DNA from: Tigriopus japonicus
Lineage: Eukaryota; Arthropoda; Copepoda; Harpacticoida; Harpacticidae
Reading direction: 5' to 3'
DNA: 64,000 nt
NCBI GenBank assembly: GCA_010645155.1
Contig: CM021318.1
Location: forward strand, 7,802,950 to 7,866,949
Shown: positions 23,301 through 36,195 of the stretch, piece after piece
Layout of the letters: every line of letters starts with the position of its first letter
How positions within the stretch are numbered: the first letter of the stretch is position 1
Position numbers and translations under genes: made by a program
Notes under the pieces: model-generated
Told to the model about the DNA's origin: nothing
The model's input: the letters and a program-made list of their open reading frames with translations, nothing else
The model's database searches: none

Positions 23301-26300
23301 TCGACAAATCTTTGAAACCATTTCTAGTGGCTTTTGAGGTTTGCTTACCCATCCTTTGAATCTGAAGTGGACCCCTGACGAAGAACGGAGGCTGTCGTTG
23401 TCGTTGAGGACGACACAGAGGAGTCGATTTTCCCAGTTTCTTTTGTGCTCCTGTCGTCTCTTTGCGTTTGTTCTTGGATAGGAAGCAAACTTTGGGGCTG
23501 GAAACCGGCAGAAGGCCGAAAATGTGGAAACTTTGAATAGAAACATGGAAACAGGCACACCCGTTAGACTTGACAGGAACATGTGGGTACGACTATTCAG
23601 GTACGCTGATACCGACGAAGGCATCTACTATGTATCCTTCGTGTTTCCGAAACCGATGACGGGCAATCAATCATGACACCCCCGACGACAAATCAACAGA
23701 CGAGACGAGACACCCAACCAACCAACCAACCAACCAACCAAAGAGAAGAGGATGCACAAACTTTGCACATTATCCAACTTTTTTCCTACTTACCACCGAA
23801 CTTTGATTTCCATGACGTCTTTGGAGATGAGACTCCAAATAACTCCGATTGATGAAGGTTTTCGGGCACAGGGCACACTGTCAAAAGGAAGAAGCACATC
23901 AATGGAAGTGCCAAGTAAGTCGAAGAAGACATTTGGTTCCAATTTTAGTTTTGGACCGACTCCCATCATACATATTGCGAAAGACGTGGTTTGAGGGGCT
24001 AATCAATAAGTCCTACCTATCTCGATGTGTTCCACTAACCAGAGCGCATTGGGTAGACTTACTTTCTCAAAGGATGTTGGGTCCTTCCGATTGAAGAGAC
24101 AGTTTTGTTGGATTTCGATCATCCTTCGTCGCTTTTTGCATTCCAATCGCATGGTCTTGATTTCTTGCTCGGCTTCTTGGGTTTTCCTCTCCAATTTGTG
24201 ATACTCCTGGAAATGCACAAGCGCGAGGACAACATCGATTATTATCTTCATTGTTATTACCATTATTATCATTATTATCATCGTCATCATTATTGTCAAA
24301 GAACCTTGGTTAAGTATGGGTCTCCTTGTTTCCCCTTCAGTGAATGAAGAGAGTGAGCAGGGGAAACTTGTTTTCGAGAACTCATTTACCGGGCGAAGAT
24401 TCCTACCCAACAGTTCCCTCATAACACTGCCAAACATGTCTCCCAAGGGAGAAGAGCTCCAACCAAAACAGCATCTCTTCAATAGCTCCCTTTCCGTGAG
24501 TCCATCTGAAATTTTAGCTGTGTATGAAAGTCTTTGGTCCCATTGAAGATAACCTAACGATTTCATCAATCTGACCCACGAGATTCATGCTCAAATCATC
24601 ATTTTCAAGAGTGGGACTCATTCGGAATGGAAGTACTTGTCTAGGGTCGTAATACCCATATTTCAATGTCATTGAAGGACATCTCGGTCTCCTGAGAATA
24701 AATACGTCCATTTGAGTTGAAGCGAGCCATTTGGAACCAGTACTTTTTGAGGGTATCCATTCAATGGAACAATGTCAAACATGCACATAAAAAAAAAGAG
24801 AGAGAGAGAGAGAGTGCAAACTATGGCGACGGATGCTGCCAAGAACTGGATTCGAGTGAGTCGTCGTGCAGTGAGTAAGTAAGTAAGCGAGCTTGGCTGC
24901 TTAACATGGTCCTCTATTGATCCTTCTCGATTCAGAAGAAAAAGACGAACTGGAGAAGACACGACAAGACGAGAAGCAGGAAGAACGAGATGACGGACGG
25001 ACTAGCGAGCATTGGAATAAAGGAACAGTGGAACAACCACTTATTGTACGTGCTACATAGTATTAGGTAGATCTCTTGGCCCCCTCCTTCTCCTGCTCCT
25101 TCTCCTCTTCCTGTTTGCTTGCTTGCCTTCGTCTTCGTTCTTGATCTCGTGCTTGGATGTTCGTTCTCTTTGGATCCAAGGCGAAATTGAGCCCTGAAAC
25201 AAGACGAAAACTGAGAGGCAATCGTCAAGAGAGAGCGAGAAAGAAGCGAGGTGTCACTAGTGATGTCAAAAGAGAAGGAAATAGGATCAAATAAAATAAG
25301 GCGACATGGATAAGCGAACCAACCAACCACCAAACAACTTCCCGACTCTTAAAACCGTATTTCGCTAAGGACAACAATACACTAAAATTGGGCTCATTCG
25401 ATGAAGATAAGGATGAAGATGAACAATGTGAGAACATCATTGTTCCAAAGCTGATACTACGTAGAGCAGTGCCANNNNNNNNNNNNNNNNNNNNNNNNNN
25501 NNNNNNNNNNNNNNNNNNNNNNNNNNNNNNNNNNNNNNNNNNNNNNNNNNNNNNNNNNNNNNNNNNNNNNNNNNNNNNNNNNNNNNNNNNNNNNNNNNNN
25601 NNNNNNNNNNNNNNNNNNNNNNNNNNNNNNNNNNNNNNNNNNNNNNNNNNNNNNNNNNNNNNNNNNNNNNNNNNNNNNNNNNNNNNNNNNNNNNNNNNNN
25701 NNNNNNNNNNNNNNNNNNNNNNNNNNNNNNNNNNNNNNNNNNNNNNNNNNNNNNNNNNNNNNNNNNNNNNNNNNNNNNNNNNNNNNNNNNNNNNNNNNNN
25801 NNNNNNNNNNNNNNNNNNNNNNNNNNNNNNNNNNNNNNNNNNNTATTTCGCTAAGGACAATAATACACTAAAATTGGGCTCATTCGATGAAGATAAGGAT
25901 GAAGATGAACAATGTGAGAACATCATTGTTCCAAACCTGATACTACGTAGAGCAGTGCCACCTTTCAATCGGTCAACCAAGTGATGCTATCTCTATTGGC
26001 GGTTTCCGTTGAGTCAGATATCAAACCCTGAGATGAAGATCGCTAGCTACTAGTTGGCTCCTGTTGCCAAATGTGGTAAAGACCTAGGCCTAGACCCCCG
26101 AGCCTTTGCCCTCCTACAATATCTTTATGATGCTAATACTGATAATGACAGGCACATGGCTTACACAATGAGCTCACAGTGAATAGGAGAAGGAAAAAGA
26201 CGTAAACCAAAGAAAGAGAGAGAGAGAGTTCCAGCCTGCCAAGCAATGCATTAGGATTATTGTCACTTGACATCTGTCGGTGAGGCGTTTAGACCACTGA

Positions 26301-29300
26301 TAAATAACCATGAGGCCAATCCCGAAACCAGTTGTCACTCTTGTCGCTACAGATTTGTACCCAGAAACGACCTGATCACGGAAACAAGGATGCAGAAGGC
26401 AAGAAAGTGAGTGAGTGAGCCTTTGGGTAGGCTCGTTTTTTTTAGAGAGGTGATGGTGTTGAGGACGCAAAGCGAGAGAAAGAGGAAGACGAAAAAGAAA
26501 GGATGCAAGGAAGCCTGTCATTGGCAGAAGAGCCAGAGGCAAATTCCTTGAGCTTGATACACCCAGAAAGAAACGGCCTAATCGATTTCCCCACTATTCT
26601 GCATTGGAGTGGGATGGATACGCAGTTGGAAGGCAGTAGCTCATGAAGCTTACATGTTATTAAGGCTGACACTCTTGGGTCTCTAGGGAGTTGGCATTGA
26701 CTATACTTGATTGTAGATTGATCTGGTTTATGAACAGATCGGACAAACCGAAGTGCCCGACTACGTAGGTCACATGAAGTCAGATATAAGGTCTCTCCAA
26801 ATTGAATTAGTCAAAAGAATGGAACAAATGCCAACTCAAGATCCTCGAGCCTGTTTTCGGTGTGGATGTAATTTTTTCAGTATTCGACTGCTTCGAAGAC
26901 ATTTGGTTTGTCAATATCAATTTTAGCCACAAGAAGTAGTTAATGATATATTCATTTGATGTTGGCATGTTCAAAAAGCAAACAAATATTTCTCAGCTCA
27001 ACAAAAGAGAATGAATCTTTGTAGCTAAAGTACATTCATTGTACATTGAACGCAAATCACTTTACATTTGGCATCCAAAACAATGAGCTTTGCTCAAGAA
27101 ATATCGTTAATAATAGAAAGATCAGTCTGGTTTATCTACAATCCGTTTTGCATCTGACATTCAAGCTGTCGACCAAAAATAAAATCTGATGCGACTTTGA
27201 GAACAAAAAATTCTAGGATAATCATTATGCAAATGAAAGTATCTCAACACAGTTTATTGCAAAAATGAGATCAAAATGTATTGGTTTTATCTGCTGTGGA
27301 ACAGAAAGTCTACACTCTAGAGCATTTGGCCTCAAGATGATTTTTCTTCTTGACAACCAGATAAGAGTGTTTAGATACCAGTTATTAGGTACCTGTAAAC
27401 TTAACTAAAATCTTTAACTTTGATCAATTTGAAATCCAAAAGACGCCTGCCTCACCTTCTTCAAATTCTCATTGGTCTTTTGAAGCATTTCCACGGCATC
27501 TGTGAGTCGATCTTGGGAATGTAGCAAATATTGGATGATAAGCTGAGCCAGCCGTTGGATTTTAACGACCCCATCGGGTAAAGAGCTTTCGGGAAATTCA
27601 TCAGCCAATGAACTGAAGGTCACACTGGGCAAAACCCGTTGAAGGGATTCACATTCATTCCACCCGCCGCCCAAGATTTTGTCGATATCGACCCCAGCTG
27701 TGGATCAAATAAAGAGTGCACTATAGTAGAGAAGAGTAGAGAGAGAACCAATGCTATTTTGCGCTTCGGAAATGGTTGTCGGTGATCGCTGAGCGAGCCT
27801 CCAAGACATCCTTTTGGGTAAACATGGTCTTCGAACCTACTTGGACTTGCTCGAGGATATGATGGTGCTCAATTCGCTCTAAAAGTTCCCACTTGGACCT
27901 GCCCTGAGGTTATTATTGACTTGAATGACCTCCAGGAATCGGCAAGAGAAAACATTGCTATCGCATGCGAGTGCTTGGTTGGAAAACGAATCAAAAATGT
28001 ATGTACGTACGTACAGTGCGTGTCTATGTGCACTTCTCATTGGTAATAAGTCCTCATCTTGGGCTCTTAGGCGCATCAAAAGTGTCCGTTCAAGCCTAAT
28101 CTGTCAATAAGAGGGCCTAATGTAGATTGCCGTCACTCATTTTTACGACCCTATTGTGATTTGCCTTCCAACTTTCTGTGCTCCTTGAACCAACGAAAAA
28201 TCAGACCAAGGCAGTGTTCAGATAGTGTGAAAAGTCTCTGAACATATTAAGTATGATTTTATCTGAATTTTTGATAATTCTTTTGGAGTGTTGGTGCTGG
28301 GATCGGAGGGTTGAGCCTCGCCCGGCCAGCGAAGCCAGCCATCACATCGTCCAAATTCTTCCGATAGGCAATCTCATGTCCGGTATCAGAATGGTTCTCT
28401 GTCAGTGGGTGTGAATTAGCGTCAAATAGATCGTATAACAGCTCTTCAATTTGCTAAGTTTGAATGACTCTCATACATTCTCGTTGATTTAGAATGGGTA
28501 ACAATTAACTGGAAGTTGTTAATTATTGTTTGAAAAAATAGTTTTAGCTCTTAAGGGATCATGTATCATGTTTTTAACTCATTGTGAAGTTATTACAGAT
28601 CAAAAATGTCAACTTTTGCTTCAAAATTATTCACCCTGTACTCATGAATCAAGAGGAAGAGAGAAAAGGGAAAAGGAGAAGATTGGGCCACATAAAAAAA
28701 CAATAGAGGCCTTGTATCACCAGACCCGTTTTGCGTTGATTTCCAACATTGCTGCCAGGACACAATCTCTGATGTCAACTTTTGGCTATGTGTCATCTCC
28801 TTTTCCTTGATAGCTATCATTTTTTTCAAATGCGATCAATTCTCCAAAGTGGATGCTATTCAGCTGATTTGCGCCAGTCAAAACAATTAAATTGTAAAGG
28901 AAAAGAACCTCAGATTTTACCAAAAACAAGCATCTAAGATGGCAAAAATGGTGGAAATCGACACGAGATGGGTCTGGCGACACAAGGAGTCTGGTGACAT
29001 TTGGAGCAATCAATTTCAGACCACGGGGTGGGCATACAGAAGACTTTATTGGACAAGTTACAGCTGTTGAAGAGCATAGGTTGGATGTGAAAACTTGATT
29101 CTTTAAAATCTTTTATATGTCTAATTAAATCATAAGTTCGAACATGATTGTCTAACAATAAATCATGTAAAATAACATCTGCTCAAAAGAGATAAATCTC
29201 GATTTCGATTCTTTAACAAGCATCTAAAAATCGCACTTGCTGACGAGTTATAGGCCCAGTCAACCTTTAGTCTGGATACCCCTCGTGCATCCTATTCTTG

Positions 29301-30927
29301 AGTAAATCACGTTCACCACTCTTCATCAACCCTTCTCAACTAAAAAATTATTGGTTTTAGATAAAAAGTACTAACAACACCATCAAAGCGAAGAATATAG
29401 TTCTTCTTAAAGGTGACCTGCTCCTTAGTGCCTTGTGCATGAACAAACATTCAGAGGGAATAATCAACAACTCAACTATAGAATGACAAAAAAAAATGTT
29501 CAATATTGTGCTTCCCTTCTGTTTGGCTTATCAAAATGTTGATATTTGGCTAAATTTAATTGATTTCAAGCATTTCAGATAATACTGACAGAAAACCAAT
29601 GTAACGAACGTATAACTTTGATATGGGATAGAAAATGCGTTTTGTGGCTGTGAGCTTCATGGTCAAAACAGAACCATATTTCTGCAAGCAGATGACAAAC
29701 TTTCACGAAATTTTGTCTGAGTATAGTTAAACCCGTTGTCTAAAGTCTGAATAATTATTGCATTGCAGTTATACGTTTGTTGCATTGAGCTCCATTCTCA
29801 GTTTTTTGCGTGAATTTTCTTTTTTGCTTCTCAGTTTTTTTTGTTCCAGAGAACAGAAGGCTTCATTATTGAAATTAATGGCAGGAAAAGGAACACTATC
29901 TTAAGCTGCAACTTTGCTCTGAAGTGATGTTTCCTATCAAATACCTTTTTGGTTCGTGTTTGGCAATATCGTTCAAATTCATTGCAGACCACCGGTTGTC
30001 TACCCCTGTTTTAGAACATTGGATTTTTTAACATTGTTGGGACAAACACAAGCAATTTTGGTCTTTTGATAGTATTGAACTCTTCAAGTTCGAATAAATG
30101 GCTACAGAATGAAGTGAAAAAGAAACGCTTAACATCTATAAACTTTGCAAAAAAGGTAAAAGAACATACTGCATAAAGTGGGTCCCATAGTACTAACATG
30201 CACTCCACATCTTGAACTGTGAGAGTCTCATCTTTGCCCTAACGTAGTATCAAAGCCATGTTTGCAACACTGAGTGGGTTTGCGTCAGTATCTAGTTTTT
30301 GAAATATCTAAAACAGATCTTTGGACAACTCTCAAGATCATTTGGAATGGGTCGTGGATGGGATTTTGTGCATTTCCTGAATTTCATCGAAAAACCCTTT
30401 TATTTTGAGGAACCAGGCTTTGGAATGCAAGGTGAACAAAGTGTAACACGAAAATTGAGCCCATCCACATACCGAAATGTTTGATGGTACATTATGTGCT
30501 TCTTCATCCTACCTAGCCTTTAAAAAACTCTATCAAGGCTTTTACACTCTTTACTGTTAAGTAGCGTGACACCTTCTTAAAGCAATCGTTTATCGTTGAT
30601 CAATCGGTGCGTGTCATTTTGTCAACATTATTTCCCAGACAGCTTTCAATTGAGTGTGAGATTCTCACCAATCATTTTCCAATCAATCGGCAGTATTCTC
30701 GAGGTGAACATCTGCTTTGAGCCTTGGATCATCCTCATTGTGGTCTTGTTTGTAGTCGCCTTTGGCCTCTGTCCCCGATAAAAGCTTCCTTGGGCACCGA
30801 TTGCGGCCTCTGAGGCCATCATCAACTTGTTGAGACCTTGTGGGTCATCGGTCTTTCTTGGCACTTCTTGGAACCCAACGCCTGATCCTTTTAGTCGCAC
30901 TTGTCCGCTCATCTGAGAATTTGTCAT
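17316..30927 (-). CDS. DZIP1: DZIP1/Iguana-like zinc finger coiled-coil protein (14 exons, 1121 aa)
   Basis: Expected to act at the basal body and ciliary transition zone and in Hedgehog signalling, from knowledge of DZIP1/Iguana. Exons, 5' to 3': 30927-30669, 27697-27456, 24206-24063, 23877-23794, 23497-23349, 22618-22526, 22346-22247, 21593-21378, 20490-19738, 19501-19389, 19083-18876, 18451-17793, 17728-17524, 17456-17316. All phases close to 1121 residues (human DZIP1 867). Family signatures: IDWKMIAGVDIDKI across the first junction, IQRLAQLIIQYLLHSQ, EIKTMRLECKKRRRMI, and one C2H2 finger (CALC...HLQRRH, about 216-237). Coiled coils follow, then a Ser/Pro/Gln-rich exon and a conserved block with LDVTLEELGLDP. 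The start ATG follows an in-frame stop. The final TAA coincides with a possible donor (AAAAG|GTAAAC), so the last residues may differ. Confidence 0.9.
23714..23741. repeat. (AACC)n microsatellite
   Basis: About seven CAAC/AACC units in tandem within a DZIP1 intron. Confidence 0.9.
24797..24814. repeat. (AG)n microsatellite
   Basis: Nine AG units following a poly-A stretch, in DZIP1 intron 2. Confidence 0.9.
25358..25474 (+). repeat. 117-base repeat, left of the assembly gap
   Basis: It matches 25844-25960 with only two differences and abuts the N run directly. See the right copy. Confidence 0.9.
25475..25843. other. Assembly gap (369 N)
   Basis: A run of N between two copies of the same 117-base sequence. 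The true sequence and length are unknown, and translations across it are meaningless. Confidence 0.99.
25844..25960 (+). repeat. 117-base repeat, right of the assembly gap
   Basis: Copy of 25358-25474, again ending exactly at the gap edge. Either a real tandem or dispersed repeat broke the assembly, or one contig end was duplicated during scaffolding. Confidence 0.9.
28301..28430 (-). mobile_element. SINE-body-like repeat (reverse copy)
   Basis: Its reverse complement closely matches 39163-39291, including ATACCGGACATGAGATTGCC and GCTGGCTTCGCTGGCC-type blocks. The partner copy lies downstream of a tRNA-like head. Confidence 0.65.
28453..28692 (+). repeat. Repeat family R3, left half
   Basis: It aligns with 55002-55233 from GCTAAGTTTGAATG through the GAAGTTATTACA block to a GA-rich end (GGGAAAAGGAGAAG). 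It is separated from its right half (30052-30228) by about 1.36 kb here, but by only about 95 bases at 55 kb. Confidence 0.75.
29119..29285 (+). mobile_element. Solo right half of the 38-kb MITE
   Basis: 167 bases match 38538-38704 of the complete MITE with few differences, ending at the same terminus (GGATACCCCTCG). No matching left end is nearby, so this is a truncated copy, apparently inserted in or near the R3 repeat. Confidence 0.8.
30052..30228 (+). repeat. Repeat family R3, right half
   Basis: It aligns with 55328-55506 (GCAATTTTGGT, GAATAAATGGCT, AGAATGAARTGAAAA blocks) in the same orientation as the left half. Confidence 0.7.
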
Positions 30928-33300
30928 TCTCAGATAAGAATTAAGGGCACGTAAACACTAAGTACTTTGGATTTGCACGCAGGCAGACAACCCAATTCCG
31001 GCGAAATCTTTTCTTTCCCTCTTAGACGCCATTCGAGGTCAAGACGACAACGAGAGAGAGAGAAAGAGAGAGGGAGAGAAGAGAGAAAGAAAGAAGGGAA
31101 AAAGGGCCTCGTTCCAAGAATCACATCTGGCTCTAATGAACAAGTTACTTTCAGGATTAGGCCAGTTCAGAACAACTTGTGGTCCGTTATATTCTCGAAA
31201 AGGACAACAAAAATATCCGGGCCAGGAAAGACCTCAAGAGAGAGAGAGAGAAAGAGAGGGAGGGAGGGAGGGAGGAAGAGAGAGAAAGAGAGAGAGCACC
31301 TTTCGTTCCTGGGCAGGTATAACCGGAGAACAGAATATCACTCTTCGTTTTTGGTAACAACGATGTTCAGTTTGTTCCATATGCGAAGCGTCTGGAAAGC
31401 AGGAGCAGGGATGGGCGTTTCAGAGAGCTCTTCCTGTCAATTGGGATATCACCTTTTGACGTCAATTATCGGTAATCAAGCTTGTTGGTTCTGGCATGGC
31501 AATTGGACTTTAATGGTCCCTAATGTGGAAAAACATGAGATGCAATCCCAGCTTCTGTCTGTCTGTCTGTCCAAGGACCGTGTTCCTTAAGGAGAGCTAC
31601 ACTGTATTCGATGACTTCATCCAAGAATGATGAAGAACTTTTGGAACTTGACTCGGATGAGTCAACCGTCGCATTGTCCTTGAACGTTTTACGTACTCAC
31701 TACTGGAAACTGCTCAGGTCCAATTGAACACTTTCCCACCAGACTTGAACGGAATTCAGATGGACTGGAAAATAAAAAAAGAGAGAAGAAGGCCATTTAT
31801 GGAGATGAGATTACTAGAAAGCTAAAGTCTGCTCCAAACGGCCCACTAAGAACGAGAGGAAGAAGAAAGAGAAGGCATGACTTGTGAGCAATTTTAATGC
31901 TCGGTAATTTCAAACTTCGTGAATTGAGCCTGGGGGCGCCATCAATTAAAGCTTCACAGTAAATGAACTCTCCCTTCCAACTACTTGGTGGGCCATTTAA
32001 CGTTGTTGAAGAGATGATTGAAGACTGAATCTAAGATTTATCAACCAGTTGCCAATTGCGTTAAGGGATCTTCACTTCTGATTTTTTTTCTGTAGCTAAA
32101 TGGGAAAAAGTGAAATTATCCTAAAGGTCCATTAAATTTTCCGTGAACATGTCACCTTGACATTTTTTCTAACCATAAAAGTATTTGAAAAGTCGAGAAA
32201 ATGTTATTTCCGCCAACTTTAATTCCAATCTCTCTCTTGATTGGTGTCTCCTTTTCTAGAATCTAACAACGTCTTGAAATCCCATCTGCATTCACGGATC
32301 TTGAACGGGGAGCGAATGTTTCTGGAAGTTTTCTATTTTCCAAGCAGATCTTGACCGGTCCATGTTTTGGTGCTCAAATGCGCTCGAGCCTTCGAAATGG
32401 AACATTGAGTCATTCACACACTTTCTTGTCGGGATGTTGGAGTCGCTGAAGTGAGAGTTTTATATGTCCTTTCTAAGTATGGGAGTAAATGGCTGCAGCA
32501 TCAATAACAATCTAATTAAGCAAACTCGAACTCGAGCTTCTCATCTCGTGATCATTTGCAACGAAGCCTCGAGATCTGCATCCAAAATCAGGGATTTTCG
32601 AGATAATTAGAGCACGCTCATTCATTCTTCTGATAATATTACATTTCTTCCCTCAGAGGGTCTAGGAAACGGGAATCGAGACGAACAAAAAGACTGGAAG
32701 GAAGAAGTGGTGTTCCAATGGGCTCCATCGAATAATTTATGAGGATGCCCTTCTGTGGTGGTGATATTTTACAGTAAGTTTGCTTTGGACATGATCGGCT
32801 TACCCATAAAGGGAGAAAGAGAGATGTGGGCAAACCTTTCATATACCTCATCCTTTGGGCCCATTCTAAACTTTATTGTTAAATCCAGTTGGACGAGAAA
32901 TCATCCTTTATCTATCCTAGATTTACTTTGGTCGGACTCGATCAAGAAGCATGCTACGAGTGATTTTCATACAAGCAATTATGACCATTCATGCCAAGGC
33001 AATTCGCCTTTGGTCATGAAGAATATATCCCAAAGGTGCTCTAGCATCTTCATAAGAGGCAAGCATGGGGCCCTTTGGTTATTGGGTAACCTCAGAATGA
33101 CGATGCTCATGTAAAGCGTGATCTTCATCTCGGTTGATGCAGGCACATTTGTGCCCTCTCTTTCTCTCTTGCTGTCTTGTTTCTACGATGAGATAGTGAT
33201 GTAAGAACCACATTCACGAATGGAAAGGAAAGAGAGAGAGCCAACCTCATCATCTTATTCTTCTTTACCTCTTGTTCTACAGCACTATCATTTTACCCAA

Positions 33301-33306
33301 CCATCC

Positions 33307-33346
<40 letters not shown>

Positions 33347-33359
33347 CTCTATCTATCTA
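33301..33359. repeat. (CTAT)n microsatellite
   Basis: About 13 CTAT/ATCT units with one CTCT interruption. Confidence 0.95.
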
Positions 33360-34545
33360 CACTTACTACGCTCCTCAATTGGATGTGGAACGCAAAGTAG
33401 AGCACCGAGCAATGAAGGTAGTGAGAATGTAGCATGTAGTTTGTTGTTGGTGCCTTCATGCCTAGTGCGGCTGTCAGAGCAAATATGGGCCTAGTCCATA
33501 ACACTAACTGCTCAATGAAGAAAGAAAAAGAGAGAAAGACCCCAGGCCCAAGCTAATCCTTGTTCTTTTTGGATTCATGCTCAGGGGTGCTAATCAGAAA
33601 ATCATTGGACGGTTGGAAACGCTGAGATGTTAGGAGACGTGCTCGTTTAATGATGACAATCTAATTCTGTTTTCGTCCCTCTTATGTACCGTACATGGAG
33701 CGTTCTTCAGGGAGGGTCCCTGTTAGTGGTAACACTTCTCGTGGCCAACAAGCACAAAAGAGACTTTAGAGTTGTCATCCGACCTTGGTGAGAACTGGGA
33801 AGTTGGAACTCAAGTCTCGTTCCTTCTTTTCGTGCCCTAATATGAAGAGGGGCAAAAGAGAGAAATGAAGAGCGAGCGAGAATTTGGGTTCGCTCTGTCC
33901 TGAAAGTACCTACTACGGTCTTCAGGGTTGTGTGTTTTCTGCACTGAGAGGGCATTAATACTCTTGGCTTTACTTTCATCTCTCCATTGAAGACGAAGGA
34001 AAGAAAAAACGAAAAAGTAAGAAGGCCGCTCGTCCGTTCGTTTGTTGGAGTACTAGCTAGTATGGACACTCTCCATGTGTATGTAGTAAATAAAGGCAGT
34101 AGCGGTTTCTTAGTACTAAACGAACGAGTACCATCCAACATCGTCATCCTCGTCCTCCTACACTGCTCCTGTTTTCCTCCGATTGCCTTCATACATTTGG
34201 CCGACAGCTCTCGGAAAGGTTTGAGACTGTCTTCGTGGTGGTGATAGTAGTAGCAGTAGTAGAAGACCCACTAAGAGTAGTAGTGGTAGTTGCACTAATA
34301 ATAATGGCGGCAGCGGCAGTTCCAGTATTGAATAGTACTGAAGCTTGGAAGGTACAGTGAGTCAACGTGTGTGCGTGTGTCACTGGCATCAACATTGCCG
34401 TGTTCCATGCTGACTTTCCCTTCACCTCAATCTTTCTGAATGAGAAAGGCGGTTATCCTTCTTCCTCTTATTTTGGTGGAACCGAGAAAAAGAAAATCTC
34501 CCTTCGCCACTCATTTCGTCCAGGATAGGGCCCTGGGTGGTCGAA

Positions 34546-34608
34546 AGAACGAACGAACGAACGAACGAACGACTGAGTGAGTGAGTGAGTGAGTGAGTGA
34601 GCGAGCGA
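34546..34608. repeat. Adjacent (GAAC)n and (TGAG)n microsatellites
   Basis: About seven GAAC units (34546-34572) run directly into about nine TGAG/CGAG units (34574-34608). Confidence 0.95.
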
Positions 34609-36195
34609 GTGAATAGAATAGCGAGCGTTTCAACAAAGGTCCTCTATCCTTCATTGCTGTCGTCCAAGAAAGCAGCTGGCTCTTTCAAGATGGCCGCCCG
34701 CCTTTCGGGACCCTTCGAGCGTTCCACAAACCTTGAGGCTGGCCTCTCTACGGTTCCAAAAGGAAAGTGAGAGGAGAGCGAGGGACGACGCCAATCGAGA
34801 GAGAGAGAGACAGCGAATGGAGGATTCGAGCGTATTAAGGGGACCAATTCGGAGGACAGCATTCATACTCTGTTATAGTTGGCACTTGCCTGTTGAGGCT
34901 GCTGAACACACACACTGCATGGGGTTGTTCCAAAACGGCCTCACGAGAGACGAAGAGTGAGGGAGTGAGCGAGTGAGGGAGGGGGAGGAAGAGAGAACGA
35001 AAGAAGGAGGCAAATTGGGCAAGCTCGAGCTGAGCTCAAGAACCCAATGCCGTAGTTCCCTTAGCCGTTCTTCTCGCTCCGCCGCCTCTCTTCCTCTCAT
35101 CTTGTTCCTCTTCCAGTTCGCCTCTCTCTCACTCAGAACTGTACCAAAGGCAGCAGCCCACATACTTACGTGCTCAGTGTTCCTTTCCAAGGCTGGTCTC
35201 GTTGAAGAGCTGCTGTTAGTAGTGTAGCTGCTCCCTGTAGTACTGCAATTCTTACTACTGGATGGAACTACTATCTTACTGCTGCTGTCAAGTTATTGTG
35301 TCGCTGCAGAGGCGAGGAATATAACTCTGATCTGAATTGCAATCACCCCGACAAAGTTTCATGGTGGAAATCATCTACGTCCTTGGGCTGAAAGTGTTGA
35401 GAGGACGAGTGGTTGACATCCGAATGAATCAAGGCCTCTCAATTCAGCCATGGATGTGCGTGCTTTGAACCATCCCAATTTTAGTATTGTCAGAGTCCAA
35501 GGACAAGTGCAAGTATTTGGAGACGTAGAGTGATCAGTGTTGTGGTTTTCATTTTTCAGCTCAAGCAACACCAAGGGTATTGAAGAGAGCAATTTGCCTG
35601 GTCATCCAAGGAATTCGGAAAGACACATGAGAAAAGTGACAGCCACAGAACACGTTCTTCTTCGATGTTGATAACGACGGTCCGAGAATGAAAGATTGTT
35701 TTTGACCGTTAATGTTAAAGAATACACTCTGGGGTAATGAACAAGTCAAACCAATCCACAACATCATGTAACACTCAATACCGATCTAAATTCGCGGGTG
35801 TGGCAAAGGCTGCTGACCTGGACCTTGGAAAGCCAAGATGAGAATGCCGAGTCAGCATCAAAGGCGACATCGGAGTCCCAGTGCATGCCTCCTAGCCGTT
35901 TCTTCTTTTCGTGCTAATTTTCTCTACCCCCAACCCAGAGAACCTATTTCAAAACTCTTGGTCCACCCCCAAGCGTTTCATCGTTGGAGATTGGTTGGAC
36001 ATCGACAACATCAAAGTCAGACAGAGACGTGTGCTCGTCAACCCAACTCTGAACCAATCCGATCATCCGCAACATCTTCATCAGGTTGTCGTTTGTCTGA
36101 GTGTTGGGCATCTCAGCCGACAAGGTTAACTTCTTCCTCATCGTGTGACAGTCTAGTTACTTAGACAAACGTGTGGCAGCTGGAGAGTTGTGGCA

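Larger units (their letters stand above)
24207..27455 (-). other. DZIP1 intron 2, containing the assembly gap
   Basis: A 3.2 kb intron between the exon with YLLHSQ and the exon with ECKKRRRM. It contains ATT/ATC-rich stretches, GA microsatellites (24797-24814, about 26211-26227), a 117-base duplication and 369 Ns. No additional exon is needed for phase, and none is seen. Confidence 0.7.
27698..30668 (-). other. DZIP1 intron 1, filled with repeat remnants
   Basis: A 3.0 kb intron between the start exon and the YLLHSQ exon. It contains a SINE-body fragment (28301-28430), both halves of a repeat also found at 55 kb (28453-28692 and 30052-30228) and a half MITE (29119-29285). The phase-1 junction makes DWKMI-A-GVDID, matching the family, so I see no need for another exon. 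Confidence 0.75.
30928..36195. other. Intergenic region between divergent DZIP1 and the NALF-like gene
   Basis: It holds the two divergent promoters and possibly untranslated leader exons. GA-rich tracts (31051-31085, 31228-31295), a CTAT array and GAAC/TGAG arrays are present. Several open frames of 60-160 codons overlap these low-complexity tracts and show no domain. I see no supported coding gene. Confidence 0.5.

Noticed and set aside
25225..25984. Long frames on both strands across 25.2-26.0 kb
   Set aside because: They run through the N gap, so the translation is an artefact. The ends are the duplicated 117-base repeat.
27879..28079. Possible DZIP1 start exon (minus strand frame beginning MRAQ or MFSLAD)
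   Set aside because: No donor gives the required phase-1 junction. The exon at 30927-30669 does, and it reconstructs the conserved IDWKMIAGVDIDKI segment.
33707..35592. Several 60-160 codon frames on both strands
   Set aside because: They overlap GA/GAAC/TGAG-type low-complexity DNA, and the peptides are Arg/Ser/Glu-rich without motifs.
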